Assembly: GCA_945271295.1 (NCBI GenBank)
Contig: CALYPG010000017.1
Location: forward strand, 1-56,103
Direction: 5' to 3'
Source: an uncultured Gilliamella sp.
GTDB lineage: Bacteria > Pseudomonadota > Gammaproteobacteria > Enterobacterales > Orbaceae
DNA length: 56,103 bases
Made by a program: the position numbers and the translations under genes. Numbering within the stretch: the stretch's first letter is position 1; each line of letters begins with the position of its first letter. A model generated the notes under the pieces. The model did no database searches. It worked only from the letters and a program-made list of their open reading frames with translations, and was not told where the DNA came from. Of this stretch, positions 18,954 through 31,837 are shown piece by piece.

Positions 18954-18984
18954 ACTTGACTAAATTGAAAGGAAATATACAATA
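18952..18984 (+). promoter_or_regulatory. iscR promoter with overlapping IscR type-1-like site
   Basis: The -35 is TTGACT (18956-18961) and the -10 is TACAAT (18978-18983), 16 bp apart. The sequence ATACTTGACTAAATT with downstream GG and ATAT (to 18978) fits the IscR type 1 pattern and covers the -35. [2Fe-2S]-IscR bound here would repress the isc operon when cluster supply is adequate, as in E. coli. Confidence 0.75.
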
Positions 18985-19013
18985 GCCCTAATTATACAGG
19001 GGGGAATTGATTA

Positions 19014-19469
19014 ATGAAATTGACATCAAAAGGGCGCTATGCAGTAACTGCAATGTTAGATGTTGCATTGCATTCTAATTCCGGTCCGGTATCACTTGCA
19101 GATATCTCATTACGTCAGGAAATCTCACTATCTTATCTTGAACAATTGTTTGCGAGGTTACGCAAACATGGCTTGGTAATGAGTGTTAGAGGTCCAGGAG
19201 GCGGCTATGTACTTAGCCGTGGTATGGATGAGATTGCCATCAGTTCAATTGTTAAAGCGGTTGATGAAACAGTTCATGCTACCAAATGTCATGGTGAAAC
19301 GGGCTGTCAAGGTGGAGTTAAATGTTTAACTCATACCCTGTGGAATGATTTAAGTGAACGAATTGATGATTTCCTAACCAGTATTACGTTAAGTGAATTA
19401 GTCAACAATAAAGAAGTTAGAGCTGTGGCTAATCGTCAAAGCAATATACAACATGCAAGAATCAATTAA
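19014..19469 (+). CDS. iscR: Iron-sulfur cluster regulator IscR
   Basis: Rrf2-family regulator of 151 residues with an N-terminal winged helix. The [2Fe-2S] ligands are C92, C98, C104 and probably H107, the E. coli pattern of three cysteines spaced by five residues. It represses its own operon when loaded with cluster and controls other iron-sulfur genes. It heads the operon, 39 bp before iscS. GGGGGGAATTG just upstream gives a strong ribosome binding site. Confidence 0.96.
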   Translation: MKLTSKGRYAVTAMLDVALHSNSGPVSLADISLRQEISLSYLEQLFARLRKHGLVMSVRGPGGGYVLSRGMDEIAISSIVKAVDETVHATKCHGETGCQGGVKCLTHTLWNDLSERIDDFLTSITLSELVNNKEVRAVANRQSNIQHARIN

Positions 19470-19508
19470 TAAAAAATAGAATATAGCATTTACATTTGGG
19501 AGTAATAA

Positions 19509-20723
19509 ATGAAACTACCGATTTATATGGATTATGCAGCAACTACCCCTGTGGATCCTAGGGTTGCCGATAAAATGATGCAATTTTTGACTCAAGATGG
19601 GATTTTTGGTAATCCTGCCTCACGTTCGCATCGATTTGGTTGGCAAGCTGAAGAAGCGGTTGATATTGCACGCAATCAAATAGCCGATCTTATTGGGGCT
19701 GATTCGCGTGAAATTGTGTTTACCTCAGGTGCCACGGAAGCAGATAATCTGGCTATTAAAGGATCTGCACATTTTAATCAAGCAAAAGGTAAACATATTA
19801 TTACTTGTAAAACCGAACATAAAGCGGTGCTTGATACTTGCCGTCAATTAGAACGAGAAGGGTATGAGGTCACTTATTTAGCTCCTGAATCTGACGGAAT
19901 AGTTGATCTCAATAAATTAGCAGCAGTAATGCGCCCAGATACAACAGTTGTATCAATTATGCATGTAAATAACGAAACAGGTGTAGTACAAGATATCGAA
20001 AAAATTGGTGAAATGTGTCGGGAAAGAGGCATTATTTTTCACGTTGATGCGACCCAAAGCGTTGGTAAATTACCAATTGATCTAACTAAACTGAAAGTGG
20101 ATTTAATGTCATTTTCAGGCCATAAAATCTATGGACCAAAAGGTATTGGGGGACTTTATGTAAGGCGTAAACCTCGGGTAAGGATTGAAGCTCAAATGCA
20201 TGGTGGTGGTCATGAACGCGGTATGCGCTCTGGTACTTTACCTGTTCACCAAATTGTTGGTATGGGTGAGGCATACCATATTGCTAAAGAAGAGATGGCA
20301 ACGGAAATGCCTCGTTTATTAGCACTAAAAAATCGTTTATGGAATGGTTTAAAAGATATTGAAGAAGTTTATCTTAATGGTTCTTTGGAACATAGTGCGC
20401 CCAATATCTTAAATGTTAGCTTTGCATATATTGAAGGTGAATCACTTATGATGGCGTTAAAAGATTTAGCGGTATCATCAGGCTCTGCTTGTACGTCAGC
20501 TAGCTTAGAACCTTCTTATGTTTTGCGTGCTTTAGGGCTTAATGACGAGTTGGCACATAGTTCAATTCGTTTTTCATTTGGTCGTTTTAGTACGGAAGAA
20601 GAAGTTGACTATGTGATTAAGTTGATTAAAGACTCTATTGGTAAATTAAGGGATTTATCACCACTTTGGGAAATGTTTAAACAAGGCGTTGATTTAACTA
20701 AAATCAAATGGTCAGCGCATTAA
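19509..20723 (+). CDS. iscS: Cysteine desulfurase IscS
   Basis: PLP enzyme of 404 residues, the same length as E. coli IscS. It takes sulfur from cysteine as a persulfide for Fe-S clusters, thio-modified tRNA and cofactors. The PLP lysine is in [13 protein letters not shown], and the mobile persulfide cysteine is in [13 protein letters not shown] (about C328). It is placed between the regulator iscR and the scaffold iscU. Confidence 0.97.
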   Translation: MKLPIYMDYAATTPVDPRVADKMMQFLTQDGIFGNPASRSHRFGWQAEEAVDIARNQIADLIGADSREIVFTSGATEADNLAIKGSAHFNQAKGKHIITCKTEHKAVLDTCRQLEREGYEVTYLAPESDGIVDLNKLAAVMRPDTTVVSIMHVNNETGVVQDIEKIGEMCRERGIIFHVDATQSVGKLPIDLTKLKVDLMSFSGHKIYGPKGIGGLYVRRKPRVRIEAQMHGGGHERGMRSGTLPVHQIVGMGEAYHIAKEEMATEMPRLLALKNRLWNGLKDIEEVYLNGSLEHSAPNILNVSFAYIEGESLMMALKDLAVSSGSACTSASLEPSYVLRALGLNDELAHSSIRFSFGRFSTEEEVDYVIKLIKDSIGKLRDLSPLWEMFKQGVDLTKIKWSAH

Positions 20724-20738
20724 AATTAGGAGCAAATT

Positions 20739-21125
20739 ATGGCATACAGTGAAAAAGTTGTTGATCATTATGAAAACCCTCGTAATGTGGGTTCTTTTGA
20801 TCAAAATGATCCTAATGTTGGTAGTGGTATGGTTGGCGCACCAGCATGTGGTGATGTTATGCGTTTACAAATCAAAGTGAATGATGATGGGATTATTGAA
20901 GATGCCAAGTTTAAAACTTATGGTTGCGGTAGCGCGATTGCTTCGAGTTCTTTGGTTACTGAGTGGATAAAAGGTAAATCATTAGATGAAGCCGAAGCGA
21001 TAAAAAACACTGATATTGCTAAAGAACTAGCTTTACCCCCAGTTAAAATTCATTGTTCAATTTTGGCTGAAGATGCAATTAAAGCCGCAATTGAAGATTA
21101 TAAAACCAAAAAAGGACAGCGTTAA
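20739..21125 (+). CDS. iscU: Iron-sulfur cluster scaffold IscU
   Basis: Scaffold of 128 residues on which clusters are built. The three conserved cysteines lie in APACGDVM (C37), YGCGSAIA (C63) and HCSILAEDA (C106). The HscA recognition motif is LPPVK just before the last cysteine. Its stop overlaps the iscA start by one base. Confidence 0.97.
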   Translation: MAYSEKVVDHYENPRNVGSFDQNDPNVGSGMVGAPACGDVMRLQIKVNDDGIIEDAKFKTYGCGSAIASSSLVTEWIKGKSLDEAEAIKNTDIAKELALPPVKIHCSILAEDAIKAAIEDYKTKKGQR

Positions 21126-21448
21126 TGGCAATTACACTAACAACGAGTGCTGCTGATCGAGTCCAATCTTTTTTGGCAAATCGAGGTAAAGGTGTTGGAC
21201 TTCGATTAGGCGTTAAAACATCGGGGTGTTCTGGTATGGCTTATGTATTAGAATTTGCTGATACCATTAATAATGATGATAGTGTATTTGAAGATAAAAA
21301 TGTTAAAGTTATCGTTGATAAAAAAAGTTTGGTCTATATTGATGGAACAGAACTTGATTTTGTTAAAGAAGGATTAAACGAAGGCTTTAAATTTAATAAT
21401 CCCAATGCAAAGAATGAATGTGGTTGTGGCGAAAGCTTTAATGTTTAA
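21125..21448 (+). CDS. iscA: A-type iron-sulfur carrier IscA
   Basis: The 107-residue carrier has the A-type cysteine pattern: one in SGCSGMAY (about C35) and the pair in NECGCGESF (about C99 and C101). It helps deliver or assemble [4Fe-4S] clusters. It is translationally coupled to iscU and lies 14 bp before hscB. Confidence 0.96.
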   Translation: MAITLTTSAADRVQSFLANRGKGVGLRLGVKTSGCSGMAYVLEFADTINNDDSVFEDKNVKVIVDKKSLVYIDGTELDFVKEGLNEGFKFNNPNAKNECGCGESFNV

Positions 21449-21462
21449 TTGGAGCAATTATA

Positions 21463-21981
21463 GTGGTTAATTACTTTGAGTTATTTCAGTTACCCGTTCA
21501 GTTACCTATTGATACTGCATTACTTACAACACATTATCAACAGTTACAAAAAAAATATCACCCAGATAATTTTACTGCTGCTGTAGATAGTGAAAAAGTT
21601 TCAATTATCCAAAAATCATCTATGATTAATGATGGTTATCAAACTTTAAAGAATCCTATTACAGCGGCGGAACACTTATTATCTCTTCAAGGTTTTGACA
21701 TTGCCACAGAACAGAATATTATTCATGATGCTGATTTTTTGATGGAGCAATTTTCCTTACGTGAACGGCTTGATAATATTGAAAATCAACATAATGTTGA
21801 ATTATTAGATGGTTTTCATACTGAAATTGTTGAGCGTAGAAAAAATGTTTATGACCAATTATTGCAATATATCAAAGAGCAAGATTGGCATACAGCACTT
21901 AATCATATCTATAAAATTCGTTATCTCAACCGATTGCTTGAACAAGTCGAAAAGATACAAGAAATGCAATTTCCTTTATAA
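21463..21981 (+). CDS. hscB: Fe-S co-chaperone HscB
   Basis: J-domain protein of 172 residues (E. coli 171). The HPD tripeptide at residues 33-35 stimulates the HscA ATPase, and the C-terminal helical bundle binds IscU. It starts with GTG; GGAGC lies about 10 bases upstream and no better ATG is in frame near it. Confidence 0.95.
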   Translation: MVNYFELFQLPVQLPIDTALLTTHYQQLQKKYHPDNFTAAVDSEKVSIIQKSSMINDGYQTLKNPITAAEHLLSLQGFDIATEQNIIHDADFLMEQFSLRERLDNIENQHNVELLDGFHTEIVERRKNVYDQLLQYIKEQDWHTALNHIYKIRYLNRLLEQVEKIQEMQFPL

Positions 21982-22017
21982 TTTTAGGTAAATAAACGTC
22001 AATTAGAGATATATTAC

Positions 22018-23874
22018 ATGGTACTTTTACAGATCAGTGAACCTGGACAAACACCAGCACCTCATCAACGCCGTTTTGCAGTAGGTATCGATCTTGGTAC
22101 AACTAACTCATTAGTTGCCACTGTACGTAGTGGACAATTTGAAGTCTTAGCTGATTTGGCAGGGGAGCCATTGTTGCCTTCAGTAGTGCATTATGGACTT
22201 GATCATGATGATAATCCAATTGTAACTGTTGGAAAAAATGCCAAAGCTAATTCTGCTAATGATCCACAAAATACCGTGAGTTCAATTAAACGGCTTATGG
22301 GAAGAAGTTTATCTGATATTGATCAATCTCATTTCCCTTATTCATTTTCGCAAAGTGAAAATGGTGTGCCATTACTTAATTTACCAAATGGTCAAGTTAA
22401 TCCGGTACAAGTTTCGGCTGAAATTTTAACAGCATTAGCAAATCGAGCCAGAGAAACATTTAATAATGAAATTGATGGTGCTGTGATTACAGTTCCTGCT
22501 TATTTTGATGATGCTCAACGGCAAGCAACTAAAGATGCGGCTAAATTAGCCGGTTTACATGTGTTACGTCTTTTAAACGAACCAACGGCAGCCGCTATTG
22601 CTTATGGTTTAGATTCTGGCAAAGAAGGCATAATTGCCGTTTATGATTTAGGCGGTGGTACATTTGATATTTCTATTCTGCGGTTACATAAAGGTGTATT
22701 TGAAGTTTTAGCAACTAGTGGCGATTCTGCTCTCGGTGGTGATGACTTTGATCAGTTGCTTGTTGATTATATAAAAGCCGAATTAGGTCTTAATAATATA
22801 GATCCTTATATTAACCAAGAGATTATAAATCAAGCTGTGAATATGAAAATTGCCTTAAGTCATCAAGAATCAATTTCATTTACGCTTGATAATCAATCGT
22901 TGACAATCACTCGAAAGCAATTTGAAAAACTAATTGAACCATTGGTGAAAAAAACTTTAGCTGTGTGCCGACGAGCAATAAAAGATGCTGATATTAGTAT
23001 TAATGAAGTAGTTGAAGTTGTTATGGTGGGTGGTTCTACGCGTGTACCATTAGTTCGCCAGTTAGTAAGTAATTATTTTAACAAAGATCCTCTTACTTCT
23101 ATTGATCCAGATCAGGTTGTTGCTCTTGGCGCTGCCATTCAAGCTGATATCTTAGTCGGAAATAAACCCGATTCTGATATGTTATTGCTTGATGTTATCC
23201 CGCTGTCTTTAGGGATTGAAACTATGGGTGAACTGGTTGAAAAAATTATTCCACGCAATAGTACTATTCCCTGTGCTCGTGCTCAAGAATTTACCACCTT
23301 TAAAGATGGTCAAACAGCCATGATGATTCATGTTTTGCAAGGAGAACGAGAACGTGTTGCTGATTGTCGCTCGTTGGCTAAATTTACTTTACGCGGAATT
23401 CCGCCTATGCCTGCTGGTGGCGCTCATATTAGGGTTACATTTCAAGTTGATGCCGATGGTTTATTAAGTGTTACCGCTTTAGAAAAATCAACTGGGGTTG
23501 AAGCTGCAATTCAGGTTAAACCGTCTTATGGACTTACCGATAATGAAATTGCGAGTATGATTCAAGACTCAATAAGTTATGCTGAACAAGATAAGCAAAC
23601 GAGAATGTTAGCAGAACAAAAAGTTGAAGCGGCAAGAGTACTTGAAAGTTTACAAACTGCTTTAGATAAAGATATTGATTTATTAAGTGAACATCAACTC
23701 AATCTAATTTTAACTGCTAAGCATCAGTTAGAAGTCGCAAGTCAAGCTAGCGACAGTTACGAGATCGAAAAATACATTAAAGTTATTGATAACCTTACTC
23801 AAGATTTTGCTGCTAAACGTATGGATAGATCTATTCGCCATGCGTTAACAGGTCATAATGTTGATGATATCTAA
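22018..23874 (+). CDS. hscA: Fe-S chaperone HscA (Hsp70 family)
   Basis: Specialised Hsp70 of 618 residues (E. coli 616). ATPase motifs are [25 protein letters not shown] and [15 protein letters not shown]. The C-terminal substrate-binding domain recognises the LPPVK loop of IscU. With HscB it drives cluster release from IscU to acceptors. It lies in order between hscB and fdx. Confidence 0.96.
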   Translation: MVLLQISEPGQTPAPHQRRFAVGIDLGTTNSLVATVRSGQFEVLADLAGEPLLPSVVHYGLDHDDNPIVTVGKNAKANSANDPQNTVSSIKRLMGRSLSDIDQSHFPYSFSQSENGVPLLNLPNGQVNPVQVSAEILTALANRARETFNNEIDGAVITVPAYFDDAQRQATKDAAKLAGLHVLRLLNEPTAAAIAYGLDSGKEGIIAVYDLGGGTFDISILRLHKGVFEVLATSGDSALGGDDFDQLLVDYIKAELGLNNIDPYINQEIINQAVNMKIALSHQESISFTLDNQSLTITRKQFEKLIEPLVKKTLAVCRRAIKDADISINEVVEVVMVGGSTRVPLVRQLVSNYFNKDPLTSIDPDQVVALGAAIQADILVGNKPDSDMLLLDVIPLSLGIETMGELVEKIIPRNSTIPCARAQEFTTFKDGQTAMMIHVLQGERERVADCRSLAKFTLRGIPPMPAGGAHIRVTFQVDADGLLSVTALEKSTGVEAAIQVKPSYGLTDNEIASMIQDSISYAEQDKQTRMLAEQKVEAARVLESLQTALDKDIDLLSEHQLNLILTAKHQLEVASQASDSYEIEKYIKVIDNLTQDFAAKRMDRSIRHALTGHNVDDI

Positions 23875-23888
23875 TTGATGAGATAATT

Positions 23889-24227
23889 ATGCCAAAAATT
23901 ACTTTTTTACCTAATGCTGATCTTTGTCCTGAAGGAAAAACGGTTGAAGCAGAAGAAGGAGAGTCTATTTTAGAGGTTGCTTTACGCAACGATATTGAAA
24001 TAGAACATGCTTGTGAAATGTCTTGTGCTTGTTCAACATGTCATTGTATTGTCCGTAAAGGTTTTGATTCTTTAGAAGAAAGCGATGAACAAGAGGATGA
24101 CATGCTTGATAAAGCATGGGGTGTTGAACCGCAAAGTCGTTTAAGCTGTCAAGCTCGAGTGACTGATGAAGATCTCGAAGTCGAAATTCCACGATATAGT
24201 CTAAATCACGCTAAAGAAGATCATTAA
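23889..24227 (+). CDS. fdx: [2Fe-2S] ferredoxin of the isc operon
   Basis: Adrenodoxin-type ferredoxin of 112 residues. The cluster ligands are C42, C48, C51 and C87, as in E. coli Fdx, with extra cysteines C46 and C53. It supplies electrons for cluster assembly on IscU. It is the last gene of the operon: no iscX frame follows before the hairpin at 24232. Confidence 0.95.
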   Translation: MPKITFLPNADLCPEGKTVEAEEGESILEVALRNDIEIEHACEMSCACSTCHCIVRKGFDSLEESDEQEDDMLDKAWGVEPQSRLSCQARVTDEDLEVEIPRYSLNHAKEDH

Positions 24228-24231
24228 CAAG

Positions 24232-24258
24232 TCGCCTTAACGGCGATTTATCGTTGTT
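24232..24258 (+). terminator. Probable terminator of the isc operon
   Basis: TCGCC and GGCGA form a short stem around TTAAC, followed by the T-rich stretch TTTATCGTTGTTT, 4 bp after the fdx stop codon. Confidence 0.6.
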
Positions 24259-24420
24259 TACAATTTAACTATCTATTTTATTCATCTTTTATTTTAGTAA
24301 GAATCTTATAGTATTGATAATTATATTTCTTTGCCAATGTTATTACCTGTTTTTTAATTCCATTGTCATAAAATAAATGATTCAACCTGCCAAATTAGTT
24401 TCATAAATAGCTCTTCCTTA

Positions 24421-24449
24421 TTGCAATATCTAATAAGTTGTATTATAAA
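24421..24449 (+). promoter_or_regulatory. Probable nupX promoter
   Basis: TTGCAA (24421-24426) and TATAAA (24444-24449) are spaced by 17 bp, about 65 bp before the nupX start. Transcription would begin near 24456 and place the hairpin at 24466-24494 in the leader. Confidence 0.55.
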
Positions 24450-24465
24450 TTCGCTCCGTTAAAAA

Positions 24466-24494
24466 TGCGGGCATCACTGTTGAGTGTTCGCGCA
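24466..24494 (+). promoter_or_regulatory. Leader hairpin upstream of nupX
   Basis: TGCG and CACT pair with AGTG and CGCA around the loop GTTG, with a small internal loop (GGCAT opposite TTCG). The GC content is high for this genome. It ends about 20 bp before the ATG and leaves the AAGGTGGG ribosome binding site just outside. I do not recognise it as a known riboswitch. Confidence 0.45.
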
Positions 24495-24513
24495 GTATTT
24501 ATAAGGTGGGTTT

Positions 24514-25758
24514 ATGAACGCATTTAGGGGATTTGTTGCTATTGCAGTCTTGCTTTTAGTTGCATGTATTTTTTCTAAAAATCGTCGAAAAATAAATGTG
24601 CGGACTGTTAGTTCAGCATTATTACTTCAATTTGTACTTGGGGGATTGATGCTATTTGTTCCCGCAGGTCGCCAGTGTGTTGAAGTTGCGGCTAAAGGTA
24701 TAACTGATTTAGTTTCATTTGCTAATGCTGGAGCCTCGTTTGTTTTTGGTGGTTTAGTTGGTCCAAAAATGGGGGAACTTTTTGGTGATGGTGGTTTTGT
24801 GTTTGCGCTAAATGTTATTCCATCGATTATCTTTGTTACGGCTTTGATTTCTCTTTTATACTATATTGGATTTATGAATTGGTTTATTTATATTTTAGGC
24901 TCTTTATTCCAAAAATTACTAGGTATAAGTAGAATTGAAGCCTTTGTTGCTGTAATGACAATGATTCTTGGTCAAAATGAAATTCCAGCCGCGGTTAAAC
25001 CCTTTGTTAATAAGATGAATACTAATGAACTTTTTACCACTATGTGTAGTGGAATGGCATCTATTGCCGGTTCAATGCTGATTGCTTATGCGGGAGTTGG
25101 TGTTCCGTTAGAATATCTACTTGCTGCATCATTAATGGCAATTCCTGGTGGTATATTATTTGCTCGTATTTTAAGCCCGGCAACAGAAGAGTCGAAAGTT
25201 GAATTTAAAGAAATGTCATTTGGCGAAAAAAAAGCAACAAGTATCATTGAAGCTGTTGCAACTGGAGCAATGGTTGGTTTAAAGATTGGTGTTGGTGTGG
25301 CAACTGTCGCTATGACGTTTGTTGCGTTAATTGCGCTAATTAATGGTCTTCTTGGTGGTATTGGCAGTTGGTTCGGCTGGCAATCATTAAATCTGCAAGA
25401 TATTTTGGGTTATGTTTTTTCTCCAATAGCTTATGTAATGGGAATTGGTTGGCATGAAGCAACTTTGGCTGGTGGCTTGATCGGTGAAAAATTAGCAATT
25501 AATGAATTTGTTGCTTATGCAGATTTATCTCATCATCTTGCTTCAATGGATGCAAAATCCATTGCAATTATTTCATTTGCATTATGTGGTTTTGCTAATT
25601 TTGGTTCAATTGGTGTTATTGTTGGCGCTTTTGGCGCAATATGTCCGGAACGAATTTCTGAAATTGCCAAACTAGGGTTAAGAGCGTTATTGGCAGCAAC
25701 ATTATCTAATTTGATGAGTGCAACTATTGCTGGCATATTTATAGGTTTTGCTGTTTAA
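24514..25758 (+). CDS. nupX: Concentrative nucleoside transporter, NupX type
   Basis: CNT-family inner-membrane nucleoside/cation symporter of 414 residues. The sequence closely follows E. coli NupX (YeiM, 416 aa): FVFGGLVGPKMGELF, LISLLYYIGFM, LGQNEIPAAVKPF and the C-terminal SFALCGFANFGSIGVIVGAF are all recalled landmarks. Core CNT motifs for nucleoside and ion binding lie around the GQNEIP and NEFVAY regions. It is monocistronic between the isc and S10 operons. Confidence 0.92.
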   Translation: MNAFRGFVAIAVLLLVACIFSKNRRKINVRTVSSALLLQFVLGGLMLFVPAGRQCVEVAAKGITDLVSFANAGASFVFGGLVGPKMGELFGDGGFVFALNVIPSIIFVTALISLLYYIGFMNWFIYILGSLFQKLLGISRIEAFVAVMTMILGQNEIPAAVKPFVNKMNTNELFTTMCSGMASIAGSMLIAYAGVGVPLEYLLAASLMAIPGGILFARILSPATEESKVEFKEMSFGEKKATSIIEAVATGAMVGLKIGVGVATVAMTFVALIALINGLLGGIGSWFGWQSLNLQDILGYVFSPIAYVMGIGWHEATLAGGLIGEKLAINEFVAYADLSHHLASMDAKSIAIISFALCGFANFGSIGVIVGAFGAICPERISEIAKLGLRALLAATLSNLMSATIAGIFIGFAV

Positions 25759-26028
25759 CTATTAAATTTGCATTTTTTGCGACTTCTAGTTAAAACAGAT
25801 GATTAGATGAAAAATATCAAGTGTCAATTTAATTATCAAATAAGTTACAACCAGTTATAAAGGTAAATGATGGTTTAATCTAAAACCTTTATCAAGAAGA
25901 ATATACTTTTTAGATAATAGAATAAATTAAGTTATGATTATATGAACAATTGAAAAGTTGATTAAGCTTATTACATGAATTGTAAAATAGAATAATATAT
26001 CGTATCAGCTAGTTTTGTTAATTACTCC
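25759..26028. other. Intergenic stretch after nupX
   Basis: About 270 bp of AT-rich DNA between nupX and the S10 promoter. I see no convincing gene, RNA or terminator hairpin in it. In E. coli the region before S10 carries the bfr/tufA side of the str cluster; those genes are absent here. Confidence 0.5.
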
Positions 26029-26056
26029 TTGCAAAAGTGAATAATTTCCGTATAAT
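26029..26056 (+). promoter_or_regulatory. S10 operon promoter
   Basis: TTGCAA (26029-26034) and a perfect TATAAT (26051-26056) with a 16-bp spacer. The leader to rpsJ is about 195 nt, similar in scale to the E. coli S10 leader. Confidence 0.8.
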
Positions 26057-26065
26057 TAGCTCCAC

Positions 26066-26093
26066 TTTGCTTATTGGTTTTCCTATAAGCAAA
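26066..26093 (+). promoter_or_regulatory. 5' hairpin of the S10 leader
   Basis: TTTGCTTAT pairs perfectly with ATAAGCAAA, and the inner TGG/CCT adds two more pairs around a TTTT loop. It begins near the expected transcription start and may stabilise the leader. Confidence 0.6.
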
Positions 26094-26180
26094 TGCATAT
26101 AAAGATATAAACAATAACTGAACACATTGAATTATATCAACAATACTCCCGATTTGGGGGTTACGAAAAAGAACGGATTA

Positions 26181-26226
26181 CACTCTCCTGTCAATCGAAA
26201 CAGGATAAGAGGAGTGATCTTTTGTT
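26181..26226 (+). promoter_or_regulatory. S10 leader attenuator hairpin (L4-responsive type)
   Basis: CACTC pairs with GAGTG and TCCTGT with ACAGGA, with a one-sided bulge TAAGAG on the 3' arm, followed by ATCTTTTGTT. Shape and position match the E. coli leader hairpin where L4 with NusA stimulates termination and blocks translation of the S10 operon. L4 control here is inferred from that similarity. Confidence 0.7.
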
Positions 26227-26241
26227 ATAACTTTTTAATAG

Positions 26242-26568
<327 letters not shown>

Positions 26569-26599
26569 TCCTAGACTGAATGATTGAGAGGTCTAAACA

Positions 26600-27226
26600 A
26601 TGATTGGTTTAATCGGTCGTAAAGTAGGAATGACACGAATCTTTACCGAAGAAGGTGTTTCTATTCCTGTCACCGTAGTTGAAGTTCAAAGCAACCGTAT
26701 TACTCAAGTTAAAACGCTTGAGAATGATGGTTATCAAGCAATTCAGGTTACTACAGGTAGCAAAAAAGCAAGCCGTGTAAATAAGCCTGAAGCAGGTCAT
26801 TTCGCTAAGGCTGGCGTTGAAGCTGGTCGAGGTCTATGGGAATTCCGTTTCGAAGAAGGTGAATTTACTGTAGGTCAAAGCATTAACGTTGATATTTTTG
26901 CTGACGTTAAAAAAGTTGATGTTACTGGAACATCTAAAGGTAAGGGTTTTGCTGGCGTAACAAAACGTTGGAACTTCCGTACTCAAGATGCAACGCATGG
27001 TAACTCTTTGGCACACCGTGGTCATGGTTCTATTGGTCAAAACCAAACTCCAGGTAAAGTGTTCAAAGGTCGTAAAATGGCAGGTCACTTAGGTAATGAA
27101 CGTGTAACAGTTCAAAACTTAGATATTGTACGTGTTGATGCAGAACGTAACCTTTTATTAATTAAGGGTGCTGTTCCAGGCGCAATCAATAGTGACGTAA
27201 TTGTTAAACCGGCAATCAAGGCTTAA
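26600..27226 (+). CDS. rplC: 50S ribosomal protein L3
   Basis: 208 residues with the L3 start [15 protein letters not shown] and the central loop [22 protein letters not shown], including the glutamine that PrmB methylates in E. coli. It is an early 23S-binding protein reaching the peptidyl transferase centre. Confidence 0.98.
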   Translation: MIGLIGRKVGMTRIFTEEGVSIPVTVVEVQSNRITQVKTLENDGYQAIQVTTGSKKASRVNKPEAGHFAKAGVEAGRGLWEFRFEEGEFTVGQSINVDIFADVKKVDVTGTSKGKGFAGVTKRWNFRTQDATHGNSLAHRGHGSIGQNQTPGKVFKGRKMAGHLGNERVTVQNLDIVRVDAERNLLLIKGAVPGAINSDVIVKPAIKA

Positions 27227-27242
27227 CGTCGAGGAGATAGAG

Positions 27243-27842
27243 ATGGAATTAGTAGTAAAAGACGCGCAAGCGCTTTCTGTTTCCGAAACTACCTTCGGAC
27301 GTGAGTTTAATGAAGCGCTAGTTCACCAAGTGGTTGTTGCTTATGCAGCTGCTGCTCGTCAAGGTACGCGTGCGCAAAAAACTCGTGCAGAAATCGCTGG
27401 TTCAGGCAAAAAACCATGGCGTCAAAAAGGCACTGGTCGTGCTCGTTCAGGTTCAATTAAGAGTCCTATTTGGCGTAGTGGTGGTGTAACATTTGCAGCA
27501 AAACCACAAGATCATAGCCAAAAAGTTAACCGCAAAATGTATCGTGGTGCATTAAAGAGTATTTTCTCTGAATTAGTGCGTCAGGAACGTTTAATTGTGG
27601 TTGAAAATTTTACTGTTGAAGCACCTAAGACTAAATTATTAACTCAGAAATTAAATGAAATGAACCTCAATGATGTTCTTATTATTACTTCTGAAGTTGA
27701 CGAAAATCTTTTCTTAGCAGCACGTAATTTATATAAAGTTGATGTGCGTGATGTAGCAGGGATTGATCCAGTTAGTTTGATTGCATTTGACAAAGTGGTT
27801 ATCACTGTTGATGCAGTTAAACAAGTAGAGGAGAAATTAGCA
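27243..27842 (+). CDS. rplD: 50S ribosomal protein L4
   Basis: 200 residues from the ATG at 27243 ([11 protein letters not shown]), which matches E. coli L4 (201). The open frame extends back to 27201 inside rplC, but GAGGAGATAGAG supports 27243. L4 lines the exit tunnel and is the likely feedback regulator of this operon through the leader hairpin. The stop codon overlaps the rplW start (TAGCATG region, 4-bp overlap in the open frame). Confidence 0.97.
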
Positions 27843-28144
27843 TGATTCGTGAAGAGCGTCTGCTTAAAGTCCTGCGAGCACCACATGTTTCTGAAAAAGC
27901 ATCTATTTCAATGGAAAAAACTAATACATTAGTATTGAAAGTTGCTAAAGATGCTACTAAGAGAGAGATTAAAGCCGCAGTTGAACAACTATTTGAAGTT
28001 AAAGTAGATGACGTTAATACTCTTGTTGTTAAAGGCAAAGTAAAACGTCGTGGTCAACAAATCGGTCGCCGTAGCGACTGGAAAAAAGCTTACGTTACTT
28101 TAGCAGAAGGTCAAAACTTAGACCTTGCTGGCGTCGCTGAGTAA
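27842..28144 (+). CDS. rplW: 50S ribosomal protein L23
   Basis: 100 residues, E. coli length. It sits at the tunnel exit and docks trigger factor and SRP. The residues HVSEKAS near the N-terminus are typical. It is tightly coupled to rplD. Confidence 0.97.
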   Translation: MIREERLLKVLRAPHVSEKASISMEKTNTLVLKVAKDATKREIKAAVEQLFEVKVDDVNTLVVKGKVKRRGQQIGRRSDWKKAYVTLAEGQNLDLAGVAE

Positions 28145-28987
<843 letters not shown>

Positions 28988-28991
28988 TTAA

Positions 28992-29285
<294 letters not shown>

Positions 29286-29289
29286 GTAG

Positions 29290-29631
<342 letters not shown>

Positions 29632-29645
29632 TCTGGAGAATAGCA

Positions 29646-30383
29646 ATGGGTCAAAAAGTAAATCCAAATGGTATCCGATTAGGTATTGTCAAGCCTTGGA
29701 CATCTACATGGTATTCGGGTACAAAGACATTCGCTGATAATTTAGAAAGTGATTTTAGAGTGCGTGAATTTTTAAATAAAGAATTAGCGCAAGCATCAAT
29801 CTCTAAGATTGTGATCGATCGTTCAGCAGAAACTAACGTTCGAATTACTATTCATACTGCTCGTCCGGGTATTGTGATTGGTAAAAAAGGCGAGGACGTT
29901 GAAAAATTACGTAATGCCGTAGCTTCTATTGTCAATAAATATAAAGACAAAAGAGAAAAACGTGATGTTGCAGTACAAATTAATATTGCTGAAGTTCGTA
30001 AACCAGAACTTGACGCAAAATTAGTTGCTGATAGCATTACTTCTCAATTAGAACGCCGAGTTATGTTCCGCCGTGCAATGAAACGTGCGGTACAAAATGC
30101 AATGAAAGCGGGTGCGAAAGGTATCAAAGTTGAAGTAAGTGGTCGTTTAGGTGGCGCTGAAATTGCTCGCAGTGAATGGTATCGTGAAGGTCGAGTACCT
30201 TTACATACATTACGAGCGGATATCGACTATGGATTATCTGAAGCATTAACTACCTATGGTATTATTGGTGTTAAAGTGTGGATCTTCAAAGGTGAGATCC
30301 TTGGTGGTATGGCTGCCGTTGAACAAGCAGAAAAACAACCTGCTGCTCAACCTAAAAAGCAGCGCAAAGGCCGAAAACAATAA
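29646..30383 (+). CDS. rpsC: 30S ribosomal protein S3
   Basis: 245 residues, 12 more than E. coli S3. The KH domain carries [15 protein letters not shown]. The extra length is a basic tail rich in Q, K and A ([15 protein letters not shown]). It lies at the mRNA entry site. Confidence 0.98.
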   Translation: MGQKVNPNGIRLGIVKPWTSTWYSGTKTFADNLESDFRVREFLNKELAQASISKIVIDRSAETNVRITIHTARPGIVIGKKGEDVEKLRNAVASIVNKYKDKREKRDVAVQINIAEVRKPELDAKLVADSITSQLERRVMFRRAMKRAVQNAMKAGAKGIKVEVSGRLGGAEIARSEWYREGRVPLHTLRADIDYGLSEALTTYGIIGVKVWIFKGEILGGMAAVEQAEKQPAAQPKKQRKGRKQ

Positions 30384-30806
<423 letters not shown>

Positions 30807-30998
30807 ATGAAAGCAAAAGAGCTACGCGAAAAAAGCGTTGAAGAGTTAAATACTGAACTTCTTAATTTATTACGTGAGCAATTTAACTTACGTATGCAAT
30901 TAGCTGGAGGCCAGTTAAATCAAACTCATATGTTAAAACAAGTGCGTCGAAATATCGCACGAGTTAAAACGTTATTAACTGAGAAGGCGGGTGCGTAA
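30807..30998 (+). CDS. rpmC: 50S ribosomal protein L29
   Basis: 63 residues, E. coli length, starting [15 protein letters not shown]. It lies near the tunnel exit beside L23. The ATG abuts the rplP stop codon. Confidence 0.97.
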   Translation: MKAKELREKSVEELNTELLNLLREQFNLRMQLAGGQLNQTHMLKQVRRNIARVKTLLTEKAGA

Positions 30999-30999
30999 T

Positions 31000-31260
31000 A
31001 TGACTACTGAAGTAAAAATTCGTACTCAGCAAGGTCGTGTTATTAGCGACAAAATGGATAAATCTATTACTGTAGCTATTGAACGTAAAGTGAAGCATCC
31101 GTTATATGGTAAGTTCATTAAACGTACGACTAAATTGCATGTACATGATGAAAACAACGAGTGTGGTATTGGTGATACTGTTGAAATTAAAGAGTGTCGT
31201 CCTTTATCAAAAACCAAATCTTGGACGCTTGTTCGCATCGTTGAAAAGGCAGTTAGCTAA
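31000..31260 (+). CDS. rpsQ: 30S ribosomal protein S17
   Basis: 86 residues from the ATG at 31000 ([14 protein letters not shown]). A GTG at 30991 is in frame but overlaps the rpmC end and adds three residues, so the ATG is preferred. It is the last gene of the S10 operon, before a strong terminator. Confidence 0.96.
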   Translation: MTTEVKIRTQQGRVISDKMDKSITVAIERKVKHPLYGKFIKRTTKLHVHDENNECGIGDTVEIKECRPLSKTKSWTLVRIVEKAVS

Positions 31261-31290
31261 TCTAGTTGATTAAAAACTGCACACAATATA

Positions 31291-31320
31291 ATAAACGGCT
31301 GAACGTAGCCGTTTATTTTA
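31291..31320 (+). terminator. S10 operon terminator
   Basis: Perfect 10-bp stem ATAAACGGCT / AGCCGTTTAT with a six-base loop, followed by TTTA. It separates the S10 operon from spc. Confidence 0.88.
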
Positions 31321-31343
31321 TGCTATCCATTTTATTTGAGTGG

Positions 31344-31352
31344 TGTTATACT
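31344..31352 (+). promoter_or_regulatory. spc operon promoter (extended -10)
   Basis: TGTTATACT is a TG-extended -10 (TATACT at 31347-31352) followed by ATGCGCCCTC. The arrangement closely recalls the E. coli spc promoter, which has GTGTTATAATGCCGCGCCCT. The -35 region is poor. The leader to rplN is about 95 nt. Confidence 0.75.
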
Positions 31353-31368
31353 ATGCGCCCTCACATAA

Positions 31369-31827
<459 letters not shown>

Positions 31828-31837
31828 GGAGCGGGTA

